Shown piece after piece: positions 7,545 through 15,100 of a stretch of 20,527 nt of DNA. Position 1 is the first letter of the stretch. Each line of letters starts with the position of its first letter. Below the pieces are notes generated by a model. It was not told where the DNA came from. It did not search any database and saw only the letters and a list, made by a program, of their open reading frames with translations. Source of the stretch: Rhodospirillales bacterium (lineage in GTDB: Bacteria > Pseudomonadota > Alphaproteobacteria > Acetobacterales > Acetobacteraceae); contig JAGWZS010000013.1 in the NCBI GenBank assembly GCA_018971905.1, positions 1 through 20,527 of the forward strand, read 5' to 3'. The translations under genes and the position numbers were made by a program.

Positions 7545-8377
7545 AATGCAGCTCCGTTGCTAGAGGAAATGGACGCAGCGCCGACAGCCTGGAGCACCCT
7601 GGCCATGAGTGGCGATTGTGCAATCTGTTCGATTTTGGCGGCGTAATTGCCATCGGTGGCGTAGCCGCCAGCTTGCAGCGCCTGGGCAAACCCGGCGACG
7701 CTGCCCTGGCCTGTGGCGCTCTGGTAAGAGGATTGGATGAGGCTGACGTAATCCTCCACGCTGCCTTGCGTGTTTGGATAATCGCGGAAGCTGGCAAGCT
7801 GGGGGGTGAGCACGCCATCCACCATTTCATGCGTGGCACGGATAGAGCCGTTTGCGCCATCTGATTTGATGCCGAACAGATTATTGCCCGGCGCAGACGC
7901 GCCCCAGCCGGTCTCCAGCACTGTTTGCGCCAGCACCGCGACGGCAGGCACACCCAGCGCCTGTGCGGCGGCGGTGATCTGTGGCCAGACAGCTTTGGCG
8001 AAGTTTGTTGCCTGAGCGAGCAGGTTTTGCGGTGGTGTGTTGCTGGGCGCTGGGGCAGGCACTGGCTGCGCGGTGATGGCTGCTGCCTTGGCTGTGATGG
8101 CGGTGAGCGTTGACGCCGCTGGCGCGGGTGCGGACGAGGCGGCACCGCCGATCTGGTGCAAGGCCGCCTGGATCAGGCCGGAATCATATTTTCCAAAATC
8201 GTTCTGCGCGAGATTCCACAGGAACATGCTCTGGAAATCTCCACCGCCAGCGCCTAGGGCGCTGTCATCCATGCCGGTTTGATTCAGGCCGGAAAGCATC
8301 TGATACCAGAGCACGCCGGTGAGGCGCTGCAGCTCCTGCGCGGCGGTGGGATGAGGTGAAGTGGAGGAAATGGCCAT
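7541..8377 (-). CDS. flgJ: Two-domain FlgJ: rod cap plus peptidoglycan glucosaminidase
   Basis: FlgJ caps the growing rod and cuts peptidoglycan so the rod can cross the wall. Residues about 13-77 are the rod-binding domain (LQRLTGVLWYQML with GGGDFQSMFLWNLAQ). An Ala/Pro linker covers about 80-118. Residues about 125-265 form the glucosaminidase domain, with the catalytic-type glutamate E155 in LAQTVLETGWG, then NLFGIKSDG and the tail YATDGNYAAKI. The 278 residues match the dual-domain length (about 310 in enterics). The ATG overlaps the flgI stop by one base (TGATG), and the end overlaps flgK by four. The protein lacks a signal peptide, as expected because FlgJ is exported by the flagellar system. 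Confidence 0.93.
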   Translation of the reverse strand: MAISSTSPHPTAAQELQRLTGVLWYQMLSGLNQTGMDDSALGAGGGDFQSMFLWNLAQNDFGKYDSGLIQAALHQIGGAASSAPAPAASTLTAITAKAAAITAQPVPAPAPSNTPPQNLLAQATNFAKAVWPQITAAAQALGVPAVAVLAQTVLETGWGASAPGNNLFGIKSDGANGSIRATHEMVDGVLTPQLASFRDYPNTQGSVEDYVSLIQSSYQSATGQGSVAGFAQALQAGGYATDGNYAAKIEQIAQSPLMARVLQAVGAASISSSNGAAL

Positions 8378-9483
8378 CAGATCACCTTGATCTTGCCGTT
8401 GATGGCGCCGGCCTGTTTCAGCGCCTGGATGATGGCGATGAGGTCTTGCGGGGTGGCGCCGACGGCGTTGAGTGCCGCGGCGACATTCTGCAAGGTGGCG
8501 GCACGCGGCAGGTCGATGACCTGCGCCTTGCCTTGCGCCGCGCTGACCACGGTGTTTTGCACGCCGACGGTGGTGCCATTCGAGAACGGCCCTGGCTGAC
8601 TCACGGCATTTTGCGTCTGGATATTCACCGTGAGGTCACCATGGCTGACCACGGCGGGGCCAAGGGTAACGCCAGCGTTCATCACGATGGTACCGCTCTG
8701 CGCATCCACGATGATGGTCGGCGCCTGGTCCTTGGGTGTGATCGGCAAAGCCAGCACGTTGGACATGAAACGCATCTCGTCCTGGCCTTGGGCGTTCACA
8801 TCCACCTCGCCCGGGGAGACGGCCGTGGCGGCACCCCCGCCATAGGCCGCGTTGATGACATCGGCGATCTGCTGCGCGGTTTCGAAGCTGGGGGCGTTTA
8901 GCAGCAGCGCGGAGCTGCCATTAACGCTGAAGGTTGCAGGGATGGTGTTGGCGAGAATCGCGCCGCCGGGCAGTGAGCCGACCGTGGGCACGTTGACGCT
9001 GGCCGATGTACCGCCAGCACTGGCAGCAAAGCCGCTGACCAGCAGCGGCCCTTGCGCCTGACCGTAAATAACGCCGTTGCCGCCACGCAATGGCGTGGGC
9101 AGCAGCACACCGCCCGCCAGCGAGGTGGCGTTGCCCACTGCTGATACGGTGACATCCACATGCTGCCCGGCATGGGCAAAGGCGGGCACCTCGGCTGTTA
9201 TCATGACCGAGGCGACGTCGTTTGGCTGCATGGTGGAGACATTGGGCAAGGCGACGCCCATGTTGCGCAGCATGTTGAGGATGGATTGCTGCGTGTAAGG
9301 CACCTGGGTTGTCTGGTCGCCTGTGCCGGGCAGACCAACCACGAGGCCGTAGCCGTACAGCTGGTTGCTGGGCGCGCCGGCCACGGAAACAAGCTCGCCA
9401 ATGGTGGTGCTATCTGCCCACGCCCTGGGGGTGATGCCAAGCGTAAGGCTGAGGCAGAGAAGAGCAAAATTGCGCCGGCGCAT
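8377..9483 (-). CDS. flgI: Flagellar P-ring protein FlgI
   Basis: FlgI (368 residues, family about 365) builds the periplasmic P-ring around the rod. A Sec signal peptide (MRRR, hydrophobic core, AWA cleavage before Asp24) is followed by the P-ring hallmark YGYGLVVGLPGTGDQTT, then the QSILNMLRNMG and MVTA-like VMITAEVPAFA blocks and GGVLLPTPL. The C terminus carries DLIAIIQALKQAGAINGKIKVI, the typical P-ring end. I chose the ATG at 9483, which forms TGATG with flgH and gives a proper signal peptide; a longer reading to 9522 adds 13 residues inside flgH. FlgA, the P-ring chaperone, is not encoded in the window. Confidence 0.96.
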   Translation of the reverse strand: MRRRNFALLCLSLTLGITPRAWADSTTIGELVSVAGAPSNQLYGYGLVVGLPGTGDQTTQVPYTQQSILNMLRNMGVALPNVSTMQPNDVASVMITAEVPAFAHAGQHVDVTVSAVGNATSLAGGVLLPTPLRGGNGVIYGQAQGPLLVSGFAASAGGTSASVNVPTVGSLPGGAILANTIPATFSVNGSSALLLNAPSFETAQQIADVINAAYGGGAATAVSPGEVDVNAQGQDEMRFMSNVLALPITPKDQAPTIIVDAQSGTIVMNAGVTLGPAVVSHGDLTVNIQTQNAVSQPGPFSNGTTVGVQNTVVSAAQGKAQVIDLPRAATLQNVAAALNAVGATPQDLIAIIQALKQAGAINGKIKVI

Positions 9484-10157
9484 CAGAACGGCGCCACTTT
9501 GTTGAGAACGCGCTGCAGCCAAGGCAGCTGGTGCGCGCCGTTGATGGGCCCAACGCCGACATATTGCACATTCATGTCCGCGACCTGATTTGAACTGATG
9601 GTGGTGTTGGCGGCAATGTCGTCCGGGCTGGCATAGCCGGTAACCACGATAGACGTGACGTTGCCGTTGATATTGACGTTGGTGCGGCCTTCGAGAGTTA
9701 AAATTCCGTTGGCGTCAACGCCGGTGACTACGGCTTCCACTTGGCCGGAGATATTGTTGGCCGCGGTGGCGGCGCCGGTGCCGGTGTACTCCTGATCTGA
9801 CGTGGCGCCGATGGTAGGAGAGAGACTGCCGCCATTGATGTTGCCGAAGCTCATTGGCACGCCCATGAAGCTGGTCATGGAATCATTGATGGTGCCCACA
9901 CGTTTCAGGGCCGCGTTGTCTGTATTGCTGGCAGCACTGCTGGTGACAATGTTGATGGTGACAAGATCGCCCAGGCGCCAATCGCGCCGCGGCGCGTAGA
10001 GCGAGCCGGTGGTGGAAGCTGGAAACACCGAGCCATCCTGTGATGCGGCCGGGGTTGCCACCGCAACTGGAAAGGCAGCGGGTTTAACCAGATCCAGCGG
10101 CGGCGGGGCGGCGGTTTGGCAGCCCGCCAGCAACAGCAAGGGCAGCATTTTTTTCAT
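9483..10157 (-). CDS. flgH: Flagellar L-ring lipoprotein FlgH
   Basis: FlgH (224 residues) is the outer-membrane L-ring lipoprotein. A lipoprotein signal with lipobox LAGC places the modified cysteine at residue 13, followed by a Pro/Ala-rich linker. Conserved L-ring features follow: GSLYAPRRDWRLGDLVTINI, the glycine-rich middle NNISGQVEAVVTGVDANGIL, EGRTNVNING, and the end VGVGPINGAHQLPWLQRVLN, close to the family's G.G.i......GWL.RfFd. The ATG overlaps the flgG stop by four bases (ATGA). Its presence with FlgI shows an outer membrane and a typical diderm basal body. Confidence 0.96.
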   Translation of the reverse strand: MKKMLPLLLLAGCQTAAPPPLDLVKPAAFPVAVATPAASQDGSVFPASTTGSLYAPRRDWRLGDLVTINIVTSSAASNTDNAALKRVGTINDSMTSFMGVPMSFGNINGGSLSPTIGATSDQEYTGTGAATAANNISGQVEAVVTGVDANGILTLEGRTNVNINGNVTSIVVTGYASPDDIAANTTISSNQVADMNVQYVGVGPINGAHQLPWLQRVLNKVAPF

Positions 10158-10948
10158 GCGCCGGCGGCGGCCTGGGCAAGGTAGTTCAGCTGATTATCTA
10201 TGGCGCTGGCAACCTGTGTGCCAAGTTGGTAGGCGCGTTCAGCCGAGATCATGTTCACCATGGACTGCACGACATCCACGTTAGAGGATTCGAGATAGGA
10301 TTGGTTGACCGAGCCCAGCCCGTTGCTCTGCGGCGCGCCGGTGACGGCGGTGCCAGATGATGTTGTTGACGCATAAAGATTTCCGCCCAACGGTTGCAAC
10401 CCTTGCGGGTTAACAAAGCTGGCAAGCTGGATCTGCCCCACCTGAGAGGCCGTGGAGGAACCGGGCAGAGTAACCGAGACCGTGCCATCCGTGCCGATGG
10501 TAACGGAGGTCGCGTTGCTAGGAATGGTGATGTTGGGTAGCACCTGATAACCGGAAGAGGTGACAAGCTGGCCCGTGGAATTGAGCTGAAAGGCGCCGTC
10601 GCGCGTGTAGCTCGTCTGGCCGTTTGGCATCAGCACCTGGAAATAGCCGGAACCGTTGATGGCCATGTCCAGCGGGTTGCCGGTGCTGGTGAGTGTGCCC
10701 TGGGTGAGTGTGTCCTTGATGGAGGCAACCCTGACGCCGGTGCCAACCTCCAGCCCGGATGGATAGACCGTCTGCCCGGTGGAGTTGGCGCCGGGCTGAA
10801 TGCCATCCTGGTACAGCAAGGTTTGAAATTCTGGCGTTTCTGACTTGAAGCCGGTGGTGTTCACGTTCGAGAGATTGTCCGCGATTGTGTCCATCATCGT
10901 CTGGCTGGCCGCGAGGCCGGTGGCGATGGTATCCAGTGCATGGTTCAT
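10154..10948 (-). CDS. flgG: Distal rod protein FlgG
   Basis: FlgG (264 residues, family 260) forms the distal rod. The N-terminal axial motif LAASQTMMDTIADNLSNVNT with TGFK (residues about 12-35) and the C-terminal segment ESSNVDVVQSMVNMISAERA with YQ (residues about 219-240) are the standard FlgG ends. The internal LDMAINGSGYFQV and TRDGAFQLNSTGQLVT blocks are rod/hook conserved. GGAG stands seven bases before the ATG, one of the few clear ribosome-binding sites inside the operon, after a 24-base gap from flgF. Confidence 0.97.
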   Translation of the reverse strand: MNHALDTIATGLAASQTMMDTIADNLSNVNTTGFKSETPEFQTLLYQDGIQPGANSTGQTVYPSGLEVGTGVRVASIKDTLTQGTLTSTGNPLDMAINGSGYFQVLMPNGQTSYTRDGAFQLNSTGQLVTSSGYQVLPNITIPSNATSVTIGTDGTVSVTLPGSSTASQVGQIQLASFVNPQGLQPLGGNLYASTTSSGTAVTGAPQSNGLGSVNQSYLESSNVDVVQSMVNMISAERAYQLGTQVASAIDNQLNYLAQAAAGA

Positions 10949-10972
10949 TTTGCTGCTCCGTTTTCCGGCCTG

Positions 10973-11716
10973 CTAACCTTGGGCCAGCAGAGTGTTCAAA
11001 TCCTGTGAGGCGCTGCCTTGGCTTTTCATCAGATCTGTCTGAAGCTGATAGGACCGGCTGCTGTCGATCATCTGCATCATCGCCATTGTGGTGTTGACAT
11101 TGCTGTCGTTCAGGTAGCCCTGATGCAGAGACCCATTGCTGGCGGGTGTGAATGCCGTATTGGCGGGAGGCTGATACAGCGAGCCACCAAGCGAGCTGAG
11201 CGTGCCAGAAGGTGTGGCTACCAGCGAGATCTGCCCAAAGCTGCGCGCCTTGCCGCTGGTATCTGATGCAAGTACGCCGGAAATTGCACCATCCGATCCG
11301 ATTTCAAGCTTGGCAAGCGAGGGCAGACTGATAGGCGTGCCACTGGTGTTGAGGATTGGATCGCCCGCTGAATCCGTAAGAATGCCAGATGAGGAAATGC
11401 TGAGCGAACCATCCCGCGTGAGTGCGATACCGCCGGCGGTTTGCACCTGCAGCCAAGCGTTGCCGCCAATGCCGACATTCATCGGGTCGCCGGTTTGCTT
11501 CAGTGGCCCCGGTTTCAAATCCGGCCCCAGCGTTTCCATCATGGCGTCTGCGCCAACCGGAGCATTGCTGCCCTGGTAGAGCTGTGCATCGGTAGCGGCT
11601 TGCACCGCTTCGTATCCCGGCGTTTGCGCGTTGGCGATATTGCTGGCTACAGCCTGCATCTGCGCCGAGATGGCTTGCAGACCGGCCATGCCGGTATAGA
11701 GGGAGTCGGAGTTCAT
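10973..11716 (-). CDS. flgF: Proximal rod protein FlgF
   Basis: FlgF (247 residues, family about 251) forms part of the proximal rod. The N-terminal axial motif (LQAISAQMQAVASNIANAQT, then PGY) and the C-terminal NVNTTMAMMQMIDSSRSYQL block match the rod-protein ends. Between them are DPMNVGIGGNAWLQV and TRDGSLSISSSGILTD. Lack of the NTTGFK version of the motif, length and position before flgG separate it from FlgG. It starts 3 bases after the flgE stop. Confidence 0.95.
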   Translation of the reverse strand: MNSDSLYTGMAGLQAISAQMQAVASNIANAQTPGYEAVQAATDAQLYQGSNAPVGADAMMETLGPDLKPGPLKQTGDPMNVGIGGNAWLQVQTAGGIALTRDGSLSISSSGILTDSAGDPILNTSGTPISLPSLAKLEIGSDGAISGVLASDTSGKARSFGQISLVATPSGTLSSLGGSLYQPPANTAFTPASNGSLHQGYLNDSNVNTTMAMMQMIDSSRSYQLQTDLMKSQGSASQDLNTLLAQG

Positions 11717-11719
11717 CGG

Positions 11720-12943
11720 TTAGATCTGCACTAGGCGCTGGCCGTCTTGTTGTTCTGTTTGAATAACGGATGTGTTGGCCTGGTACGCCTGCTGATACTG
11801 GATAAGCGAGACGAGCAGGGAAGAGGTGGATGCGTTTGAGGATTCAAGCTCCCCGCCTGCAAGTGTACCCGCCAGCCCGCTGCCGGGCGTGTTCACCACG
11901 GCCTGGCCGGAGGTATTGCTGGCCGTGAACAAATTACCGGAGACGGGCGTTAAGCCTTCGGGATTGATGAAATTAGCCAAAGCGATTTTGCCTGCGGAAA
12001 CCGTGTTGCCATTGGAATATGTGGCCTTGATAGAACCGTCGGAAGCAATTGTGCTGCCGGTGTAGCTGCCGGATTGGTAGCCATCGTTGGTAACGCCAGC
12101 CACCGCGAAATTTTGCGCCGACAGCGTGGTGCCGGTAAAATTGAACGCGATATTGGACGCCGCAGCACCGTTGCCCCAATTTACCGCCAGCGTGGCGGGG
12201 CTGCCAGAGGTAAGAACGCCAGAGGTAGAAAAGTTCAACGTGGTTACGTTTTGCGGCGTGCCTACTACGGTACCATTGGCAAGCTCCGGCTGTGCATAAA
12301 CTGTCCAGCTGGGTGTGGCGCCTGCGGTGGCCGGCTGATTTTGTACCAGATAAAGCTGCGCACGGTTGGCGTTGCCAAGAGAATCGTATGTGACGACCGA
12401 CGTGCTCTCGCTATAGGTTGAGGGGTTGGCCGGATTGAACGCAGTTGTTGATGGTATTTGCGCGTCACCCGAATTAAGGTTCAGCGTTAAACCGATATTT
12501 GCGCTTGCATTGGCCGGAACCGCACCTGTGTTGATGCTGATTGGCCCCAGCGTGTTGCCAAGAATTCCATTTGTTGTTGTGTATCCAAGCAAGGATGCAC
12601 CGTTTAGTGTTTCCAACTGCCCTGTGGTGCTGAGTTGAAACGCGCCATCGCGCGTATATTGCTGGGTGCCGTTATTGGAGACGACGAAATATCCATTGCC
12701 TTGAATGGCAGCGTCCAGCGAATTACCCGTGGCGGTGAGATTGCCTTGAGTAAGGTCGGTGGAGATACCTTCCGTCGCAGTGCCGATGCCGGGCGTGTTG
12801 GTGGCATTGGCGGGGAATACATCCTCGAACAGCGCCGTCTGGCTTTTGAAGGCCGTGGTGTTGGCGTTAGCGAGATCGTTGGAGACGGTGTTGAGACCGG
12901 TTTGCGCGCCGAGCAGACCGGATAAGGCTGTTTGCAATGTCAT
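11720..12943 (-). CDS. flgE: Flagellar hook protein FlgE
   Basis: FlgE (407 residues, family about 400) polymerises into the flexible hook. The N-terminal GLNTVSNDLANANTTAFKSQ and the C-terminal ESSNASTSSLLVSLIQYQQA with YQANTSVIQTEQQ are diagnostic. SLDAAIQGNGYFVV and TRDGAFQLSTTGQLE are the shared D1 elements; the middle (about 130-320) is the variable, Ala/Ser/Thr/Asn-rich surface region with VTYDSLGNAN-type FlgE motif. It begins in an ATGA overlap with flgD, its capping scaffold, which supports coupled synthesis. Confidence 0.97.
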   Translation of the reverse strand: MTLQTALSGLLGAQTGLNTVSNDLANANTTAFKSQTALFEDVFPANATNTPGIGTATEGISTDLTQGNLTATGNSLDAAIQGNGYFVVSNNGTQQYTRDGAFQLSTTGQLETLNGASLLGYTTTNGILGNTLGPISINTGAVPANASANIGLTLNLNSGDAQIPSTTAFNPANPSTYSESTSVVTYDSLGNANRAQLYLVQNQPATAGATPSWTVYAQPELANGTVVGTPQNVTTLNFSTSGVLTSGSPATLAVNWGNGAAASNIAFNFTGTTLSAQNFAVAGVTNDGYQSGSYTGSTIASDGSIKATYSNGNTVSAGKIALANFINPEGLTPVSGNLFTASNTSGQAVVNTPGSGLAGTLAGGELESSNASTSSLLVSLIQYQQAYQANTSVIQTEQQDGQRLVQI

Positions 12944-13617
12944 GAGGATGCTCCAAGAACGGTTTGCACGGAGGAAACTGGCAGCGGCGTTGCAGAGCCG
13001 GCCACATTGAGCGTAGGCGACGAGCCGGAAAGATTCACGCCCTGCACGTTGTAAACCGTGTATGGCGTGGGCGAGACGGTATTGCCGCTGGCATCAGTGG
13101 CGGAGATGTCATAACTGTAAGTGGTGCCGGCCGTGCCGCCGCTCCAGCTGAAGCTTTGCGGCCCCGCGGGCAGCGCGCCAAGATTCAGCGTGGTGGCAAC
13201 ACTGCCATTTGGATTTAGAATCGTTATATTTGTGCTCGCGGTGGCGCTCGGCAGGCTGAACGCTCCGTTTGCATTTCCTGATGAGTTGGCAATGATATTG
13301 TTTCCGCTGACCGCCACCTGTCGACCAACAAGCGAGGACGCCTGCGCGATTTGCGCGGCGCCGTTAGAGGCGCTGATGGCACTGAGCTGGGTGTTGAGCT
13401 GATTGATGCCCTGCACCGTGGAAATGGCCGCGAATTCTTGTGCCATCTGGGTTGGATCTGCCGGGGAGCTTGGCGATTGATATTTCAACTGCGCCGTTAA
13501 AAGCTGCAGAAAATCCGCCTGGTTAAGCGTGGATGCACTGCTTGACGACGCGGTGCTGGCCGTTGTGGAAGCTGCCACGGAGGCGGCATTGATACCGTTG
13601 GTTGCAAGGTTTGTCAT
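12940..13617 (-). CDS. flgD: Hook cap/assembly protein FlgD
   Basis: FlgD (225 residues, family about 230) caps the growing hook and directs FlgE assembly. After a Ser/Ala/Thr-rich start (about 1-30) comes the conserved LNQADFLQLLTAQLKYQSPS and DPTQMAQEFAAISTVQGI blocks. The remainder folds as the FlgD tudor/FnIII-like part: SLVGRQVAVSG at about 94-104, and the FlgD FLIG-like segment with GPQSFSWSGGTAGTTYSYDI. It shares one base with the flgC stop (TGATG) and overlaps flgE by four bases. Confidence 0.96.
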   Translation of the reverse strand: MTNLATNGINAASVAASTTASTASSSSASTLNQADFLQLLTAQLKYQSPSSPADPTQMAQEFAAISTVQGINQLNTQLSAISASNGAAQIAQASSLVGRQVAVSGNNIIANSSGNANGAFSLPSATASTNITILNPNGSVATTLNLGALPAGPQSFSWSGGTAGTTYSYDISATDASGNTVSPTPYTVYNVQGVNLSGSSPTLNVAGSATPLPVSSVQTVLGASS

Positions 13618-14054
13618 CAGGCCACCTGAAAGCTGTTGATCATTTGTTGGTCGATCCGGCTGGCTTGCTGCAACATGGCGACAGACGCTGAATAAGAGTG
13701 GGAACTGTCGATCATGTTCACCATTTCCTCAACCGGAGAGACATTTGATGATGTGACGTATCCGGATGCATTTGCGTATGGGTTTCCGGGGTCGTATTTC
13801 ATGGCAGGCGGCGCATTACTCTGCACATTGGCTACAACCTGCACACCAAGCCCGGCATTGCCAGATGGATCTCCGCCATCATATTCTCCGCCTACAACGG
13901 GCTGCGCCTGAAAAACCAGCTCGTGCGCGCGATATGGTTGCTCGCCAGGTGCCGCAACGGACGATGCATTGGCGAGGTTTGAAGAAATTGCGCCCATACG
14001 CAGATCTTGGGCATTTAGGGCACTGCCGATGATTGAAAAAATGCTGCCGCTCAT
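13617..14054 (-). CDS. flgC: Proximal rod protein FlgC
   Basis: FlgC (145 residues, family about 135-140) forms part of the proximal rod. The N-terminal IIGSALNAQDLRMGAISSNL with ANASS and the C-terminal SSNVSPVEEMVNMIDSSHSY are characteristic. I chose the ATG at 14054; a TTG nine bases upstream (14063) would add three residues, but it directly abuts the only GGA-like site, which suits the ATG better (ten-base spacing). A 31-base gap separates it from flgB. Confidence 0.95.
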   Translation of the reverse strand: MSGSIFSIIGSALNAQDLRMGAISSNLANASSVAAPGEQPYRAHELVFQAQPVVGGEYDGGDPSGNAGLGVQVVANVQSNAPPAMKYDPGNPYANASGYVTSSNVSPVEEMVNMIDSSHSYSASVAMLQQASRIDQQMINSFQVA

Positions 14055-14085
14055 GTGCTGCAATTCCGTGTCAGAATGTTAAAAA

Positions 14086-14436
14086 TTAGATTCCACTTGG
14101 GTTAGGCCGAAGTGCCGTGACCAGATCTGTTGTTGATTGATGCAAAAAAGTGATGGAGGCTTGCATCTGCTGCCCGTTTTGCGCGGCCTCAATACGCTCG
14201 CTATCCAGCGAAACATCGTTACCATTGAGGCCCACCACGCCATCCTGCCGGTATTCAGGGCCGGAGGTGTTGCCTGCCTGGCCGCTTATAGCACTGGCCA
14301 ACGCGGCATTGAACGGTACATCGACAGCCTTGTAATTTGGAGTGTCCGCATTTGCGATGTTATTGGCGATTAGATCTGAACGCTCCTGCCGGAGGTTCAG
14401 TACAGCGCCATAAAAATTGAGAAACCCCGCCTGCAT
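14086..14436 (-). CDS. flgB: Proximal rod protein FlgB
   Basis: FlgB (116 residues; the family is usually nearer 130) is a proximal rod subunit and the first gene of the operon. The axial motif RQERSDLIANNIANADTPNY with KAVD (about 16-39) and the C-terminal block ERIEAAQNGQQMQASITFLH are typical. Clear purine-rich sites AAGG and GGAG precede the ATG at 9 and 4 bases. It lies about 95 bp downstream of the terminator at 14532-14556, so a separate promoter in that gap must drive the operon. Confidence 0.95.
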   Translation of the reverse strand: MQAGFLNFYGAVLNLRQERSDLIANNIANADTPNYKAVDVPFNAALASAISGQAGNTSGPEYRQDGVVGLNGNDVSLDSERIEAAQNGQQMQASITFLHQSTTDLVTALRPNPSGI

Positions 14437-14504
14437 TTCACTCCACCTTCTCTGGCATGGAAAGTTCTTGCCGAATGGCGCCGCATCGGGCGCCTGAGAA
14501 GAGT

Positions 14505-14534
14505 CTTACAGAGCAATGTTTAATGGATTGTAAA
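14505..14534 (-). promoter_or_regulatory. Weak candidate sigma-70-type promoter for flgB
   Basis: On the minus strand TTTACA (14529-14534) and TGTAAG (14505-14510) are 18 bases apart, matching TTGACA and TATAAT at five and four of six positions. The -35 element overlaps the T tract of the upstream terminator. The predicted start lies about 60 bases before flgB. No sigma-54 -24/-12 pair with correct spacing was found in this gap. It is a guess from two hexamers. Confidence 0.22.
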
Positions 14535-14556
14535 AAAATGCCCTATTACGGGCATT
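14532..14556 (-). terminator. Intrinsic terminator after the cheY / CheZ-like pair
   Basis: On the minus strand a perfect 7-bp stem AATGCCC/GGGCATT (14537-14543 with 14550-14556) with a 6-base loop is followed by a run of T (14532-14538, partly shared with the stem). It lies about 83 bases past the stop codon at 14640 and separates this pair from the flgB operon. A 13-base odd palindrome (14556-14568) adjoins the stem. Confidence 0.8.
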
Positions 14557-14639
14557 CGTTTAAAACGATTATCTAGCCTATATTCGAAGCGATGCTGAAT
14601 TTCTTTCCTGTTTTATGAGATAAAAAAATTCGCATCAGA

Positions 14640-15089
14640 TTATTCGGTCTGCAGGCGCAGCAAGACATCCTCATGCAGGCGCCGCTGATCGTCGCTCACA
14701 TAAAGAGCCGCAAGGTCAGCCGAGGCAAAGCGGGTTCCCTCCGGCATTTGCGCGCTGGATAAACGCTCTAGCGCAGTGATAATGCAATCGGCAATCTGGC
14801 GTGCAAAATCGTGCCGTTGGGCCTGAAAAAACGCAAGATGATCGAGCTGATGCCGGATCGAGGTAATTTTCGCGATCGCCTCCTCCCGCTCCTTGCCCAG
14901 AAGCGGATTCGTCCGCGGCAGATGCTGGTCTATGTCTATCAGCAAGCCGGCAAGCCAGGACAGCAAAGCCGACGTTTGCCATAAAAGATCGAACGCCTCA
15001 CTGGCGTCCATCCTGTCTCGTAAAATCGCAACCTGCTCGGCCAGAATGGCGCAAACAAGCCCTTCATTCTGTTCTTCAGCTTCGCTCAT
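14640..15089 (-). CDS. Small helical protein, candidate CheZ-like CheY phosphatase
   Basis: A 149-residue soluble protein with no family I can name with confidence. It is predicted almost wholly alpha-helical and has no signal peptide or membrane helix. Residues about 83-111 form an amphipathic helix, LDHLAFFQAQRHDFARQIAD and onward, containing D94-x3-Q98 (DFARQ). CheZ carries its catalytic Asp and Gln in the same D-x3-Q spacing (DLTGQ), and the preceding FQ of FQD-type CheZ helices has a counterpart in FFQ at 87-89. It is the gene directly after cheY on the same strand (11-base gap), which is where a CheY-P phosphatase would make sense. I chose the ATG at 15089 with AAAGG seven bases upstream; the longer reading starts inside cheY. 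Function is inference; a general helical adaptor is the alternative. Confidence 0.7.
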   Translation of the reverse strand: MSEAEEQNEGLVCAILAEQVAILRDRMDASEAFDLLWQTSALLSWLAGLLIDIDQHLPRTNPLLGKEREEAIAKITSIRHQLDHLAFFQAQRHDFARQIADCIITALERLSSAQMPEGTRFASADLAALYVSDDQRRLHEDVLLRLQTE

Positions 15090-15100
15090 TGCTATGCCTT

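Noticed and set aside
14453..14471. TGGCA ... TTGC resembling sigma-54 in the flgB leader
   Set aside because: GG and GC are 14 bases apart instead of 10, and the element faces away from flgB.
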